Source of the DNA: Terfezia claveryi
Lineage: Eukaryota; Ascomycota; Pezizomycetes; Pezizales; Pezizaceae
Direction: 5' to 3'
DNA length: 64,000 bases
Assembly (NCBI GenBank): GCA_015179025.1
Contig: WHUX01000119.1
Location: 62,001 to 126,000, forward strand
The translations under genes were made by a program, and so were the position numbers. Below, piece after piece: positions 36,390 through 49,800 of this stretch. Each line of letters begins with the position of its first letter. The first letter of the stretch is position 1. The notes under the pieces were generated by a model. The model had not been told where the DNA came from. It saw only the letters and a program-made list of their open reading frames with translations, and did no database searches.

Positions 36390-37789
36390 GGTTGATGGTA
36401 TGGAGAGTGCCGATGAAGGCTCGTTTTTGGCTATTTATCCGTGATCAACCTCTGATGGTTTTGTTTACCCCACCGAGAACAATCTTCTTGAATCCAAAGG
36501 GTTCCTAAATGAAGTCTCTGATGGTGCGAAGTCAGGTATGAGAGCGAAGTCGGAATCTGATCGTTGAAGAGGCGCGATTGAGAATTGCGGCTGGCTGAAA
36601 ACTTGGGTCTTGGGCGCTAAATCGACTCGCTGTCCTATCACTGACCCCCAATCTTGCAGACCCTCAGCTTAAGCCTCTCAAATCGTCAATCGCCTTCGAG
36701 GCCCGCTACCTACGGCCGCTTAACGTTCCCGAGATCTCCTTAAAATGCTATAGCTAGCTAGACGTCCAACGTTGTTGTGAGGAGGGTCGATCGATCAGAT
36801 CAAGATTGAAGACTGAAAAATGCAAAAGCAGGAGTTTGGTCTCTTTCCTTTCCCAGCTCTCCAATAAGTCACCTTTGTGGGGCTGAAATACCCATGCCAG
36901 TCGTACATGGCCAGGCCATATGCATGTCTCATAGCAGTGGTTGAGGAGGGTTAGACAGTGCCACGCCAACCTAATCTACCGTCACACCAACCAATATCTA
37001 ATAAACGTCTAATATTATTTTGTTACTCCGAGTAGGTAGTCCGCGAGCTGGGATAGGTACCTGTCCTAGCTATAGGCAGGTCCTGAGGGAAGGTAAATAA
37101 GTAAGTGAGCATGAAATGTTCAGTGTTACTGTTACCTAGTCCGAATGGTGCGAGGAATGCAGGATGCATGTCCGATTGGCACGCTCTAGTACGGAGTAGT
37201 CTGGGATGTATCACTCTAGGACTTGTCCTGGTTATCAATGCAGTATAGTGTCTAAGTGTCTTACAGGTTATGAAGATCCTTGTGTACCGTACTACATACT
37301 GGTATTATTGATTGGAGTGTGAATTCGACTACGGTAGTCGACAATGAGAGGCATTCTCCGAGATCACACACAGCAGACGAATTTCAGTACGAAGTTGACT
37401 GGCACTCTGTCAGGAACTCGAGTATCTATAAGTACAGTTATATCTGTCTGGCAGTGCAAGTATGTAAGCTGTCTATTTATATTGCACAAATTGCCTAGTC
37501 ACCCCCTGTCCGACTGGCGCTGCTTCGATCCCACCAAGGCCACACGCGTTAAGGAGAATGACTATATACAACCAGACTAATATACTTCTAGCACTTATCT
37601 GAGCCTCAATTAAAGATCGAGATTTCATTTACGTAGGCTGGTTTCGGTATCTGCTCTTGCCTTTGTTTGTATTTTTTGGTTGGGTGTCAAGCGAGGTGAT
37701 TCAGAGCATTCACTTTTTCTGCTTTCTAGTACCAGCCAAGAAAGCTGTGTTACTTTACTATGTAAGTCCTAAGTGGCTCAGTAAGGCAA
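36390..37789. other. Intergenic, upstream flank of the membrane-protein gene
   Basis: No convincing gene. It presumably holds the promoter of the minus-strand gene ending at 35392. One ACCAGACTA copy lies at 37571. Composition changes abruptly at about 37790. Confidence 0.5.
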
Positions 37790-40700
37790 CTACCTATATT
37801 CAAACCTTGCTATACTGGACTACATAAATCCACTAAAACCTGTCTAGTATAGCTAATATTGACTATAGTAAATAGCATAGGGTCTGTTCTTAATGGAGTA
37901 AAAGGATAGAAGTAGAGTACTTGTAAAGATTGTTTATCTTACCTATACAACTATTGTATAAGCTTACTTATCACTATCTAAACCAACTCTCAACAAGTAA
38001 ATACTCTAGTTGAAAATTAGTTAAAGAGTATCTTAATTATAATAAAAATAAAGTAAATACTACTATATCTTTAGTGGTTATTAATATAAAAGAGATTTAT
38101 TAGCAACTATTTTATTTCTATTAAATATACTAAATATATAAATAATACTTTATAGTAGAACTTATTTTTATAATATACTAGCATTTTAGGTTCTTTTTTA
38201 ATTGTTATAAGTAAGCTATAACTATAAAAATACCTAGAAAAAAGATAGATAAAGTTAAAAAGAAGTATAAGTATAGCTATAACTTAGATATAATATTAAC
38301 TTAATAAGAGTATACTATACTAAAAAAAAGAATTTTATTATTTAAAAAGTGATTTTGCTTCTTTATAAATACTAAAAGTATTATCTAGATAGCTAAACTT
38401 TATTAGTCTTATAAAAAAAGTTAAATTATACTATATACTTTTAAAAATACTATAGTAATTCTAAATTATAATAACTTTATAGTTTAGTAAGATTTAAAGT
38501 TAGTTAAATAAGATAGTATTAAAATATTAATATATAAAGTTAGTTAAATATAATAGTAGTATAATAGTAATATACTATTTTAAAGAGTATATATTATAAA
38601 TAAGTGATAATTTTAGAAATACTTTAGAGAATACATAGATAAAAATAAAAAGTAGTATAAATATAGGTATAACTTTGGTATATTAGAGATTTAATAAAAG
38701 TAAAACTATATAAGACTTAGAATAGAGATATTCAATATTCTAGCTTAATAGATAATATAACTTTAATTATGTTACTTTTTACTTAAGTAGTACTAGATAT
38801 CTATTAAAAAAGAGTTTTTATAATCCTATTAGTATTAAATAGGTAATATAGTACTAGTTAAGATTTAGAATAAGTAAAATTTTTACTTAACTATATTCTA
38901 CTATTTATTATTGTTTTTAGTATAGTAAACTAGAGATCATTCTAAAGCTAAAAAATATACTATTAATAGTATATTTTTTGCTTAATAGATATTTTACTCT
39001 AGTCTTATATTTTTGCTACTTATATAATATAGTTAGGTTACTATAGATACTAGTATATATTATGAGTTAGGTTAAAGTAAGTTTTACTAGTTATTAATCT
39101 ACTTTAAAAACTAACTTAACTTATTAGTTCTAGTAGTAATCTAACTTGAACTTGTTTACTAAATAACCTATTAAAATCTAGTTATTTACTTTTTTTCCAA
39201 ATACTTACTAAGGTCTTAAGTAATTACTAAGTAACTTAAAACCTTATTAAACTATACTATTATTCCTATCTATTTGTATTCTATTATAGGAAATTATTAT
39301 AGAAAAGTATTATAAAAAATTATTATAGAAAAGTTTGTTATAACTAACTACTTTCTTAACTAATAAATAGATATATAACTAGATTTTATATTAATATAAT
39401 AATATTATAACTTTATAAAACTGAATTAAATACTTTATTATATATAACTAAATCTAAAAACTATATATAATAAACTGCTCAAATCAGATTAAACTAACTC
39501 CTTATTTACTTTATTAGTAGTTAACTAAAAAAGATAGAAATTATAATATAAAGATATAAGCTAAATCTATACTAAACTAATCCTATTCTTTAAAGTTCCA
39601 TTTAAATCTAATAGTTCTTTCTAATTCTTTTATATAAGTAATTATTAACTAGTATAGTAATAACTGTAAGTTTCTTACCTTTCTTCCTTTTTTTACTATA
39701 AAATATTAGTATTGATAGCTCTTTAAAGGATTTATTTATATTTTAAGTATACTATGAAAGTAGTATTTAAATAAGAGCATTGCTTTCTTTAAATAGACTT
39801 TATTGGAGTTTATTATTAGAATTTAAGCCTCTATCTAAGTCTATATCTTTTTTACTATTATTATATACATTATTATTTAGATCTTTAATATAAATAGGGA
39901 TTATTTGGTATAGAAAATTAGTATCTAAAGTACAAGCTTAAATTATACTACTAGTATTATCTATATCTCCTTTACTATAAAGATTTAGATATTCTATATT
40001 TTTCAAATTGTTGTTAAAGTCTACTATTAACTACTTTTCTTATAATTTAGTAATTAGAAGATCTTATATTATTTATCTACTAAGTCAATTCCTCTAATAT
40101 AGTATTATATCTCTGATAAAACTAAAGAGTCTTTCAATAGATACTGATATTATTAGTATACTTAAAATATTGCAAACTATATATATAAGGGTTAGAAACT
40201 TAATACTATTTGACTTTTACTAGATTAATAGGTTTTTTAATAAAATAGTACTAAAGTTAAGTTTAGATATTATGTAATTTCAATTGTATTCTAATTAAGA
40301 TAAAAATATTGAGCTTGTAATCTCTATATAATATAAGAGTTTTCTATTATATTAGATTCTGAAATTAGTTTATTATATTAGCTTTTAATAAAATATTAAT
40401 AATTACTTTTATATAAGTCATTAAATTAGATTCTAATTATAGATATTTAGTAAGTGAATTTATTATAAGTTTTATTATAAGTTTGTTACAAGATTTTATT
40501 ATAGTTTTATTATAGAGTTTTATTATAAGTTATTATAAGTAAATTAATAGGAATTCAATTTTTTACTCACCTATAGAAATCTATATATAAGATTATACTA
40601 GTTATACCAGCCTATATTAATAGATCCTAGATTTATACTAAACTTTATGAATTATATATAAACAATTTTTTTAAGGAGTTTAGAATACTTATAATATTAT

Positions 40701-41443
40701 AGATAAACTCTTTTTATATAATCTCTAAGTAATACTTCTAAAGAACTTTTTTACTAATAGCCTTGAATATCTATAATAAACTAGTTATCTATAGAGAATC
40801 TAGTAGCTTTTAGACTTCTCTATATTATTAAATAATATACTCAAAAATATTATTATAGATAAAATAAACATTATATATTATAGTTTTCTTACTAATAGAA
40901 ATCTTATTTATATAGTCAGCAAAGGGTTTCAGAAATATAATTGCTTAATTAACTTGTTACTATTCAGCCTCTATAAGTTAGAAAAAGAAGAATTTATAAT
41001 TTTAGCTAATCTATTATTTTATAATTAATTTAAGTCTATACACTTATATAAATATATTAAATATTAAATTTTAATATATTTTTATATCTTAGAGTAAGCT
41101 AATAGGCTATTATTAGCTAGTATCTTATAGTAATTTGAATTGTACTAGATAAGGAGAACTAGTAATAATAGCTTTAAATATCTTTTAAATTTAGAATAAT
41201 TAGTAAGTACTATTTTTATAGAAGTATATAGACTTACTTTAAAAATAATATAGTTAAATAAACTAGAGAGGGAATTAGTATAAGATATTAACTAAAATAT
41301 TTAGATTGTTTAGATTATAGTTAAAGGTCTTATTAGTAAGTAGGGACTTAAAGTTTTGTAAATACTTTACTAGCTAATACTAATATATAAATTAAATATA
41401 GTAGATAGTATTAATTAGGCTACTATTTGGAACAAGAGCTATA
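37790..41443. other. Extreme AT-rich desert
   Basis: About 3.6 kb made almost wholly of TA, TTA and ATA words, with no ORF longer than 60 codons. C and G are rare and CpG nearly absent. The pattern fits repeat DNA driven to saturation by C-to-T mutation. I could not identify the original elements by eye, except that a Gypsy LTR of the same chemistry adjoins on the right. Confidence 0.75.
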
Positions 41444-42149
41444 TGTCTTACAACTATATACTTAGTCCTATTATGAGAGTCAGACAGAATCCTATCTAAC
41501 TCTTATTATAGACATTATTGTCTTTATTATTATTTGTAATTATAGGTGATAGGGGGTTATTATTATATTATCTGTATTATTATCTATGATGATAGGTAAT
41601 GAGTTATTATTATTGTTACCCTCAGTATCACCTACGATACAGGTAATAAGTTATTACTATTGTTGCCCTCAATATTACCTATAATATAGGTAATAAGTTA
41701 TTACTATTATTGTCTTTATCATTACCTATAATCATAGGTAATAGGTTATTATTATCTTACTTGACTTCCAAGATAGGGATCTTAGGAAGCTTATTTCTTC
41801 TATTGCCTTAATAGGATTATATATATATAGCTCCTGTCTCTCAAACTATTATTGAATCTCTATCTAATATCTTATATACCTAATATAGGACCTTACTTCT
41901 CTTAGTACTTATATACTTCTCTTATATATCTCTTTATCTTATGAATAGCTCTATAGTATAGCTACCTCCCTTCAATACATATGGCAACTACTTCCATATA
42001 TTTCTTGTTCTTACCTCTTGCCTCTTACCCTTTCCTTATTCTAGCCTTCCCCTAGTTATATGTATAGCACTTCTATATATGTCTTGCTCTTGCTCTACCT
42101 TGACCCTGGCATACCCTTTCATTACCTTATCTTCAAAGCTATTATTATA
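41444..42149 (+). repeat. 5' LTR of Gypsy copy B
   Basis: About 706 bp, from TGTCTTACAA to TATTATTATA. Like copy A it is longer than the young LTR. Several AT-shifted versions of the ATCACCTG..CAGGTGAT palindrome occur at about 41545-41735. Confidence 0.75.
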
Positions 42150-43140
42150 CTATATTAAATCTCTTTAACTAACTACTATAATATTCAAACCAACTCTATT
42201 ACTTACTAATAGATTCTAAGCCTAGAGGGAAACCCCAATCCCCTCAGACCTAGCCCAGCTGTTGGAATACTACCAAATAGCTATTAATATCTTTATCACC
42301 ATATATAAGATTAGTAAAAAACAAGGAGTAGAGCTTCAAAATACTAAATAAAAGTTGAAAAAAACTAAAGATAAAATCCTCTTTTTCTGAGAAGACCTTG
42401 TAGACAATTGAGTATCCATTCATAACTTCAACCATACTCTTACTACTATAACTATATAGGCATCTGTAACTACTATACCTATCAAAACTTAAGACCTCCT
42501 TACTCTACCTAAATTTAATAGTAAATGAGCCTACCTTAAGGTCTAGAAAAACTTCATTAATATTAAGTTCAACAGAAATGCTACTAAGTTTCTAACCACC
42601 CAGTATAAACTTGCATACATTTATAGTCTACTGGAAGAGAAGACTCTAGACTAAGTCCAGCCCTATATATTGGAAATAGGTATCAAACTAGCAGATATTT
42701 CTACCCTATTCATAATCCTTACCTGAGTATTTGGAGACCCAAACCTAAAGAGAATAGCCACTCTAGCCTTCCAGGCCCTTTGACAAAGAAATACTAACCT
42801 AGCTACCTATATAGCTGAATTCTCTAGGCTGGCTACAAAAGTTGACTAAAGCAATAAGATTAAACTAGATTAAGTTCAGGAAGGCTTAAGTATGAAACTT
42901 AGATAGGTACTCATCAATTTCTCAGATATCCTTATTCTTGAAGAATTTATTAATCAAGCTAGCTAATTGAAGCAAAAGATAGCTAGGTTCAGAAACAGTC
43001 TTAAGGCTTCCCCTATAATAGTACTTCTCTGACCAACCTTTTTAGTCTTTTACCTTCAGCTATAGGTCTCTGTAATCCCTTTAAATAAGCTAGCCTACCC
43101 TTTCCTTATAGCAAGTAGACTAGCTCTTATAGACTTATTT
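42150..43140 (+). pseudogene. gag of Gypsy copy B (decayed)
   Basis: The frame equivalent to 57700-58250 of the young element can be followed, for example L-P-K-F-N-S, V-Q-P-Y-I-L-E and F-G-D-P-N. It is interrupted by TAA, TAG and TGA at Trp, Gln and Arg positions. The zinc knuckle region is lost by truncation. Confidence 0.75.
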
Positions 43141-43214
43141 GTATATCACTAAAAATATTATTTGTATTCTATGTATCCAAATATATGGGACACACAGGAT
43201 GCTTAGGAGACAAA

Positions 43215-43265
43215 CTCAAGATCAAGATGCCAAATACTTAGTGCGCAAGCATCTAGACATACTCA
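43215..43265 (+). repeat. Fragment shared with the right flank of IR2
   Basis: ATGCCAAATACTTAGTGC and its neighbours match the reverse complement of about 54440-54490 (ATGCCAAATACTTGGTGC), with G-to-A differences on this side. The similarity fades into the 29-bp tandem units. Confidence 0.6.
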
Positions 43266-43854
43266 GATAGTACTCTTATGTCTGATATACAATACTATTA
43301 TTTGGCAGGAGACCCTGCACCTAGGACACGACTCTGGTTGGAAGCCTTATTCTAATGCAACTTATCAGTGAACTTATACCTTTGATATCTATACACAGTC
43401 CTCCTCGATCCCTAATATCAATCTGAATTGTAGAACCATTTATGATACTATAGCAAATTGCAGATCCATCTTGATACCATTGTATGCACAAACTTCATTA
43501 CTAACTCTATAGGTCTATTAGGTACTTTTCCCTAATACTTGTATAAATGCCTATTTGTCTTCAACTCTAGTCTGCTCAGATTTCACGCCACAAATACTGG
43601 GTCCCTGATATACTATATTGGGACTACCTACATACCAAGCGGGTAAATCCTAACTGTGCATCCACTATTGTACTTAGTTCTACTCTGATATTACCTTTAT
43701 TTCATACTTAAGGTACCTAATCTATTCATAAAAAACGTATATTTATATATATATGTATAGCAAGAAAAAGAAAAATTATATAGCAAAAAAAAAAAAGAGG
43801 CCAGAATGCTACTATGTTATATGTATTGAGGTATGATATTTCCAGAGTTATTCA

Positions 43855-44560
43855 GTTATCATCCATTTCCTCTTCAAGTTCATTATCGGTCTTATGTTCT
43901 GTGGCTTCTATATTGGTTTCTATATGTGAGTTAGAATTAGCCTTTTCTAAGTAGTTATAAGTATAGAAAGATGTAAACTTACAGGAGTGGTCTTCCTCCT
44001 CACCTTAGTTGCCCTGCTGGTGGAAGGTATCGGGAATCTATTGCTGTATAATGCAAGCTACTTGGGTCGCTTAGAGAAGTTCCTGCATAAGCTTGGCCTT
44101 AAAGGCCGAGGTATCACTAACTTCCAGGGGCTGGTCTGATTCCAGACACTCTTTTTATTGTGCAGTGGCTAAATGTGTGTATATATCAACCTTTATAGCT
44201 GCTAATAGAAGTATATGTACTCTCCTTAGGTGGGCATTCTAGGTGGCTAAAAACTATTAGTATATTACTATATGCATCAGAAAGTGAGCTGCCTATATCG
44301 GATTAGAAATACTTACTAACAGTTGAATTGTATTTAAATTTTTTCATACTTGGAGGTTCAACATATACTCTAGTCATCCATGCTTTGAAGCAATATCACA
44401 TAGCTGAGGTTACCAGGCAAATAAAGACTTCATTTATAGCATCAAAGAAGGATTTATTACAGTTCCCCTACTGCTTAAGAGTGGAGAAATATTTATGAAA
44501 AATGATTTCTGTTATTTCACTCTCTCGGAAATACTTTTGGTAGGTCTACATGAGTATTAG
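43855..44560 (-). pseudogene. Decayed ORF, faintly DUF6532-like
   Basis: On the minus strand, the frame at about 44560-44314 reads as one protein segment with two transition-type stops (E-I-I-F-H-K-Y-F ... F-F-D-A-I ... A-W-M-T-R-V-Y). A second segment at about 44180-43857 is Gln/Glu-rich with TAA/TAG stops in place of Gln, ending D-D-N. A short intron may lie between them. The first segment reminds me of the fungal DUF6532 domain found in repetitive families, but the resemblance is weak and by eye only. Confidence 0.3.
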
Positions 44561-46103
44561 ATAAGTTAGACATATCAGACTTCTAACACAAGAAGGAAGC
44601 TTTACCTCTCATCTATCTTCCCGATAGATAAACCAATTCTAGAATAAGAGATAGCTCACACACTAAACTACCTTATGCTGGGGCAGCTTGTCCAACCCAA
44701 AGACGCCTACAATACTGGGTTTATATTTGTAAACAAGATGTAAGCGAGTTCGGTAGTGGATGCTATAGAGCTGTAATGGTTTAGATTACTATCCAATGTC
44801 ATACATAGGGAATATTACATATATGAGTACTTACAATTTTCAGGCATAGTAGTATCTCGCCAGTTTCCTCCTATGCCTTGACCTAAGTTACAGATAATAA
44901 TTGTTGGATTTCCTCTGCATTGAGTATTAGATTTCTGAAAAGGGTATAATGCTATACATGGGAGGTAGCTCAATAGACCAGTTCCTTGTATTCGTCAGAA
45001 ACTGAGAAAAATGAGCAGGATCTGGGCCTGACATGAGGTGACTTTTGGATCATAAGTCCAAGCTCTTCTTTCTCCTGAGTATGGCCTTCTGAGTTTAAGC
45101 TGAATGTATCACGTGGCATATTACTAGTACTAGACTCAGTATGGTGGGTATGTGGCTACCCTTTACTAGTAGAGAGCAGTGGTGGTGAGAACTATGTACA
45201 TCATAGTTAGCCAGACTTATCTTGATTTAGGTGTGGGGGTAGTACTCACTCACTGCTTTGAACTCAATAGATATGCTATAGAACTCGATAGGTATGCTGC
45301 AGCACTTGATGGATATGCTACAGAATGTGGTAGCTTTAGTGCACTATAATCGATTCAAAGTTTTCTACCTGGACGTCCTCTATCTGACTCAGCAAGTCTT
45401 TTGGAAGACAGAGCAAGATAGAGAGGCTGTAATACAGTATCCTCATCATCCTCCCCTTTGGTGTCCTCCTAAAATGAAGAGAATATAACTGTTTGCTGTC
45501 AGTTGACTCCTTGGGAGTGTTAGGATATTATGCAAGTAAACTAGAGGGACAGGAATAGAAGACAAGGGTACAGGGAGAGCAAAGAGGGGATAGGTAGAGA
45601 GGAGATAGGGGTATATAGAGATGTTGAATGTGTGAAGTTGTAAATCTTAGATATTAGATGTAAAGGAAATGTAGGGGCAAGAGTGGAAGAGAAGTAGTCA
45701 ATAGGTAAAATGCTCATCTATTCTCTTATCTTGAGAAATACCTGACTCAACTATACTAAAATCCGACTAACTACAAAACAACTTGACTACCCAAAAAAAA
45801 AAAAACTAACTATAATCAACCTGACTAACTATAAAAGAACTTAACTACCCAAAAAAAAAAAAAAGAAATAAACCAACTGTAAAGAAATTCCACTGACTAG
45901 ACTAACTCCCAATGTACAAAGTCACCTAGACTATATGTTGTAGGTTATCTCGCAATTTTAAGAGTTAGTAGGAGTGCACTAACTATTTAACACTTCCCAT
46001 GCATGTTGGGCTGTATTCAATCCAAGAACTTTACTCCATCAGCAAAAAGGAATTGGCATTAGGACACACTACTAAGCGTCCAGACTCGATTTTGTGTCCT
46101 GTG

Positions 46104-46728
46104 TGTTGAAAATAATCATTTCCTTTCGATATAGTTAAGTATTTCCATACAATACATCGTTCTGTCTTATGATTACTTCCACATCATGCTAATACCCAAT
46201 ATGGACACTTGCTACCTGATTAAGGACTTCTGTATTATTTCTTTCACATGTGTTCACATGTCGTTCACATGTTCTTACCATCTTTACTTACTTTCCTAAC
46301 TTAGTATCTATTATCGTTGCATGATGCTGCTTTACTACTTAAGGTTACTGCTTACTTGTCTCAGTTGTCATAACTCAACGATCACCTCTTCTATAACTTT
46401 CTATTATACTCGTTGACTCATATTACTGTCTCAGTCGCACACCTTTTATGTATTTCTTCATTCACATGTGCACGATATACTATTCTTAGGTTATGTAACT
46501 TAGACTTTCTTACTAGATCTTTACCCTCAACTCATACCATTATATATCAGTTTCCTACTCCTGTATCTAGTTCTACACACTTCTCGATTAGACTCAATAG
46601 ACTGTCTACTCTCGACATAGTTCAACCATCTACTCGCTCACACTCTCTGCCTAATAAGCACTACTGTCCACCGCTACTACCTCTGTAATTACTACCGCGA
46701 TACCTCTGCTCATAGAAACCTTTCAATA
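46104..46728 (+). repeat. 5' LTR of Copia
   Basis: 625 bp, TGTTGAAAAT to CTTTCAATA. It is matched over its full length by 51286-51910, with scattered transitions (for example ACATCG against ATATCG). Confidence 0.95.
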
Positions 46729-46742
46729 GGTTATGAGCTTGG
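46729..46742 (+). other. Copia primer-binding site, initiator-tRNA-Met half type
   Basis: GGTTATGAGCTTGG follows the LTR directly. Its first ten bases are complementary to the anticodon stem-loop of eukaryotic initiator tRNA-Met, the primer type used by copia-like elements (family knowledge). Confidence 0.7.
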
Positions 46743-46805
46743 AATAGCTCAGGACAACTCGATAACTTTCTCGCATTCACCTTCCCTCCTACACATATCT
46801 ATACA

Positions 46806-49800
46806 ATGGCATTCGGTTCAGGATCTGGTTCTGGCAGTAAAGGAAAGGCTATACCATCTATCTTCCAACCACCGAAAGATTTCAAGCCTATTCCAGTTAA
46901 ACTCGACAACATCGAGTCACTCATTGGCAAAGACAACTATGAAGACTGGGCTGACACTATCAAAATGATTATGAGAGGCATGGGTTGTAAGGAACTTGTT
47001 ATTGAAGGAGTTAAACCTGCGACAGATGCGACACAAGAAGAGAAAGAACTCTTCGCAGCAATGGAAAATCAAGCTATCCTCATACTAATACAGGTTATCA
47101 GTAAACTTATACTGAAGGTCGTCTCTAAGTTTGATTCACCACACGAAATCTGGACTCATCTCAAAGACCAGTATTACCGTAATACCCTATTCTCTTTCGT
47201 ACATCAACTATACACACTCTTCACCCTAGCCTCAACCTACACTCCTACTACCTCCTTCGCCGACTTTATTGAGCAATATGAGACTGAGTAGTCTCGACTT
47301 TACTCTCTCACTGGCTCTTTAGATGAATATCGCAAATCCCTCCGTACTTTCCTCGATAAAGATGAAGCCAAAAGGGACATCCTCCTCTCCTTCCTCGTTG
47401 AATATCACTCTAATATAGTCGACAACCTTTCAACTAAGTCCGACCTTATATATGCCGATACAAAATTACGACTCCTCTCTGTTGGTTCCGAAATCGAAAA
47501 ACGGGATACTGCTCTCTCTACCTCCTTCAAGAAGAAAGGCAAGCCTCAACAGCAGCAATCACAACAACAGAACAAGGACTCCGATGTAGAATACACCTAT
47601 TGCAAGAAGCATCAACTCGGTAAATACATAGGTCACACATGGCAGAAATGCCAGAAGTTGAAGAAGTCAAATGAGGATAAGAAGAAGGATAAAAAGAAGG
47701 AAGACAAGAAGGAACAGGCTCTTATCGTTAGCAGCTCTGGTAGCTCCAAGGACGAGGCTCTCAGCATCAGTAACCCATCCCGAAAAACCATCTGGAAATT
47801 CGATACAGCGTGTAGTGCTCACATGACCAACGATATAGGACACTTCGAGAACTTTTCAGAGGATAGTGGAACTGTAGAAGGAGCTGGCAATAATCTCCTT
47901 GAAGCTAAAGGAAAAGGGACGGTCCTTCTTAACTGTCTACTCCCTAATGGCTCTACCTCCACTGTTCGTCTTGTCAATGTTCGATATGTTCCTTCTCTTA
48001 GTCACTCACTGTTTTCTTAGAATGCTGTTCGATCTCGTCTTTCCACATTTTCCACGGACTCTGGGTTTTATATTACGAAGAAAGGCAATGATTCTGTATT
48101 ATTTATGGTGGAATTTGTTGGAAGTCTCCCATTTATTATTGAGTCAAATGAAAAGGCATTGGTCTCTTCCTCTCAAAAAACGATCGATCACTAGCATCAG
48201 TCATTCGGTCATCAAGCCATTACTGTCCTCAAGCATAAAGATCTCTACTCTGACAGTGATATTCTCCCAACACCCCCTGATAACTATCATTGTGAGCCAT
48301 GCATACTCGCCAAATCTACTCACTCTGTCCCTAAGTCTACAACATCTCGTGCCTCCAATATTCTTGAACTCATTCACTCAGATCTTAGTGGTAAACTCCC
48401 CACACCTTCTTTTGGTGGAGCAAGCTACTTCATCACACTTATTGATGACTACTCTCGTGCTTCTTGGGTCTACTTCCTTAAACAGAAATCCAACTCAACC
48501 AAATCAATCCAAGACTTTGTTATCTTGGTTGAAAAGCAAACATCACACCATATTAAACGGTTTCGTACTGATAATGGTGGAGAGTATATTAACAAAGATC
48601 TTGAACAGTTCTTTAAGTCAAAAGGCATCGTACATGAACTAACGCCCCCTTACTCTCATGAATCTAATGGTGTAGCTGAACACTTCAACCGAACAATACA
48701 GAACATGATGAGGGCTATGTTGACGAATATGGACAAAAGATTCTGGGCGGAAGCATACTCAACTTTGACCTATCTTCGAAATCGGTTACCTCATAGTGCT
48801 GTCAAAGGGAAGACTCCCTACGAGGTCTTTCACGGCAATAAACCTACCATCTCTCACCTTCAACCCTTCGGTAAGGAATGTTATATACACATACCTGAGG
48901 AACGACGACCTGTAGGCAGTAAACTCCTACCATGGGCTGAGAAAGGTATATTCATTGGTTACACTAATAGCACAGCTATCTATGAGGTCCATGTACCTTC
49001 TAGAAAGCATACTTATACAGTTCGAGCACAAGATGTCTCTTTCGGACCGAGTACAACTCCAGAAGAGGTACCTCTACCTGCATCTAACTCGACTAATCCA
49101 TTACGGTCACCAACTATAAATACTGCTTCTCCTCCTACTTCTCCACTTGAAGTAATCCATACACTAGCTTAGAATTCCCAAACGAATATCTCTGGCAACA
49201 ATGGTGTATACGAAATCCAAAACAAGCAGAAGAATGGTATTTTAAGGGACATCCACTGGTTCACAAAGCATGGTTCCCTGGTATGACTTTTTCCCATCCG
49301 ATTGAAACAACATCGGATACAACTACTTCCTCACCTCCTATTCCTCCAACATCAACTGCAACGTCATCTTCTCCTCCACCAGCTCCTGGACCTATATCCA
49401 AACCAACTCTACAAGTTCACTTACCTCCTCCACCTCAAAATCGAGATGAATATTCACCACTCACTTCACTTCCTCAAGACCTTCGACAATCTTTACCCGA
49501 TGACTCTAATGATGGAAACTTCACCCGAATCATTAGCGGAAAAATAGTTAGACCTACAACCATTACTAAGGCAGGTCGAGCTGTTTTCAAGCCAATAAAA
49601 TTCGGAACTGTACAAGCTCCTATCGTCCCTATAATCAGTACAAAGATACAGTTTGATGGTCGTTCTAGATTAATTGAAGACCCACCCAAAGTCTTTGATG
49701 AGGATAACAAAGAAGATAAAGTGTTGATCACTTTAGTCTTACAACATGGTGATGAACCTCAAACCTTTAAACAGGCTGTTAATTCACCTGATGAAGAAAA

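Larger units (their letters stand above)
41444..43140 (+). mobile_element. Gypsy copy B: 5' LTR and gag, truncated and decayed
   Basis: This follows the 5' end of the 56.7 kb Gypsy family from the LTR start to the gag position equivalent to about 58378, then stops abruptly. Decay is heavier than in copies A and C. No 3' part is present in the window. Confidence 0.8.
43141..46098. other. Mixed decayed interval left of the Copia element
   Basis: It holds a short piece similar to the right flank of IR2 (43215-43265), a decayed minus-strand ORF (43855-44560), and otherwise no recognisable gene. Poly-A runs near 43789, 45793 and 45848 may mark old insertions. The sequence is less AT-rich than 37.8-41.4 kb. 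Confidence 0.5.
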
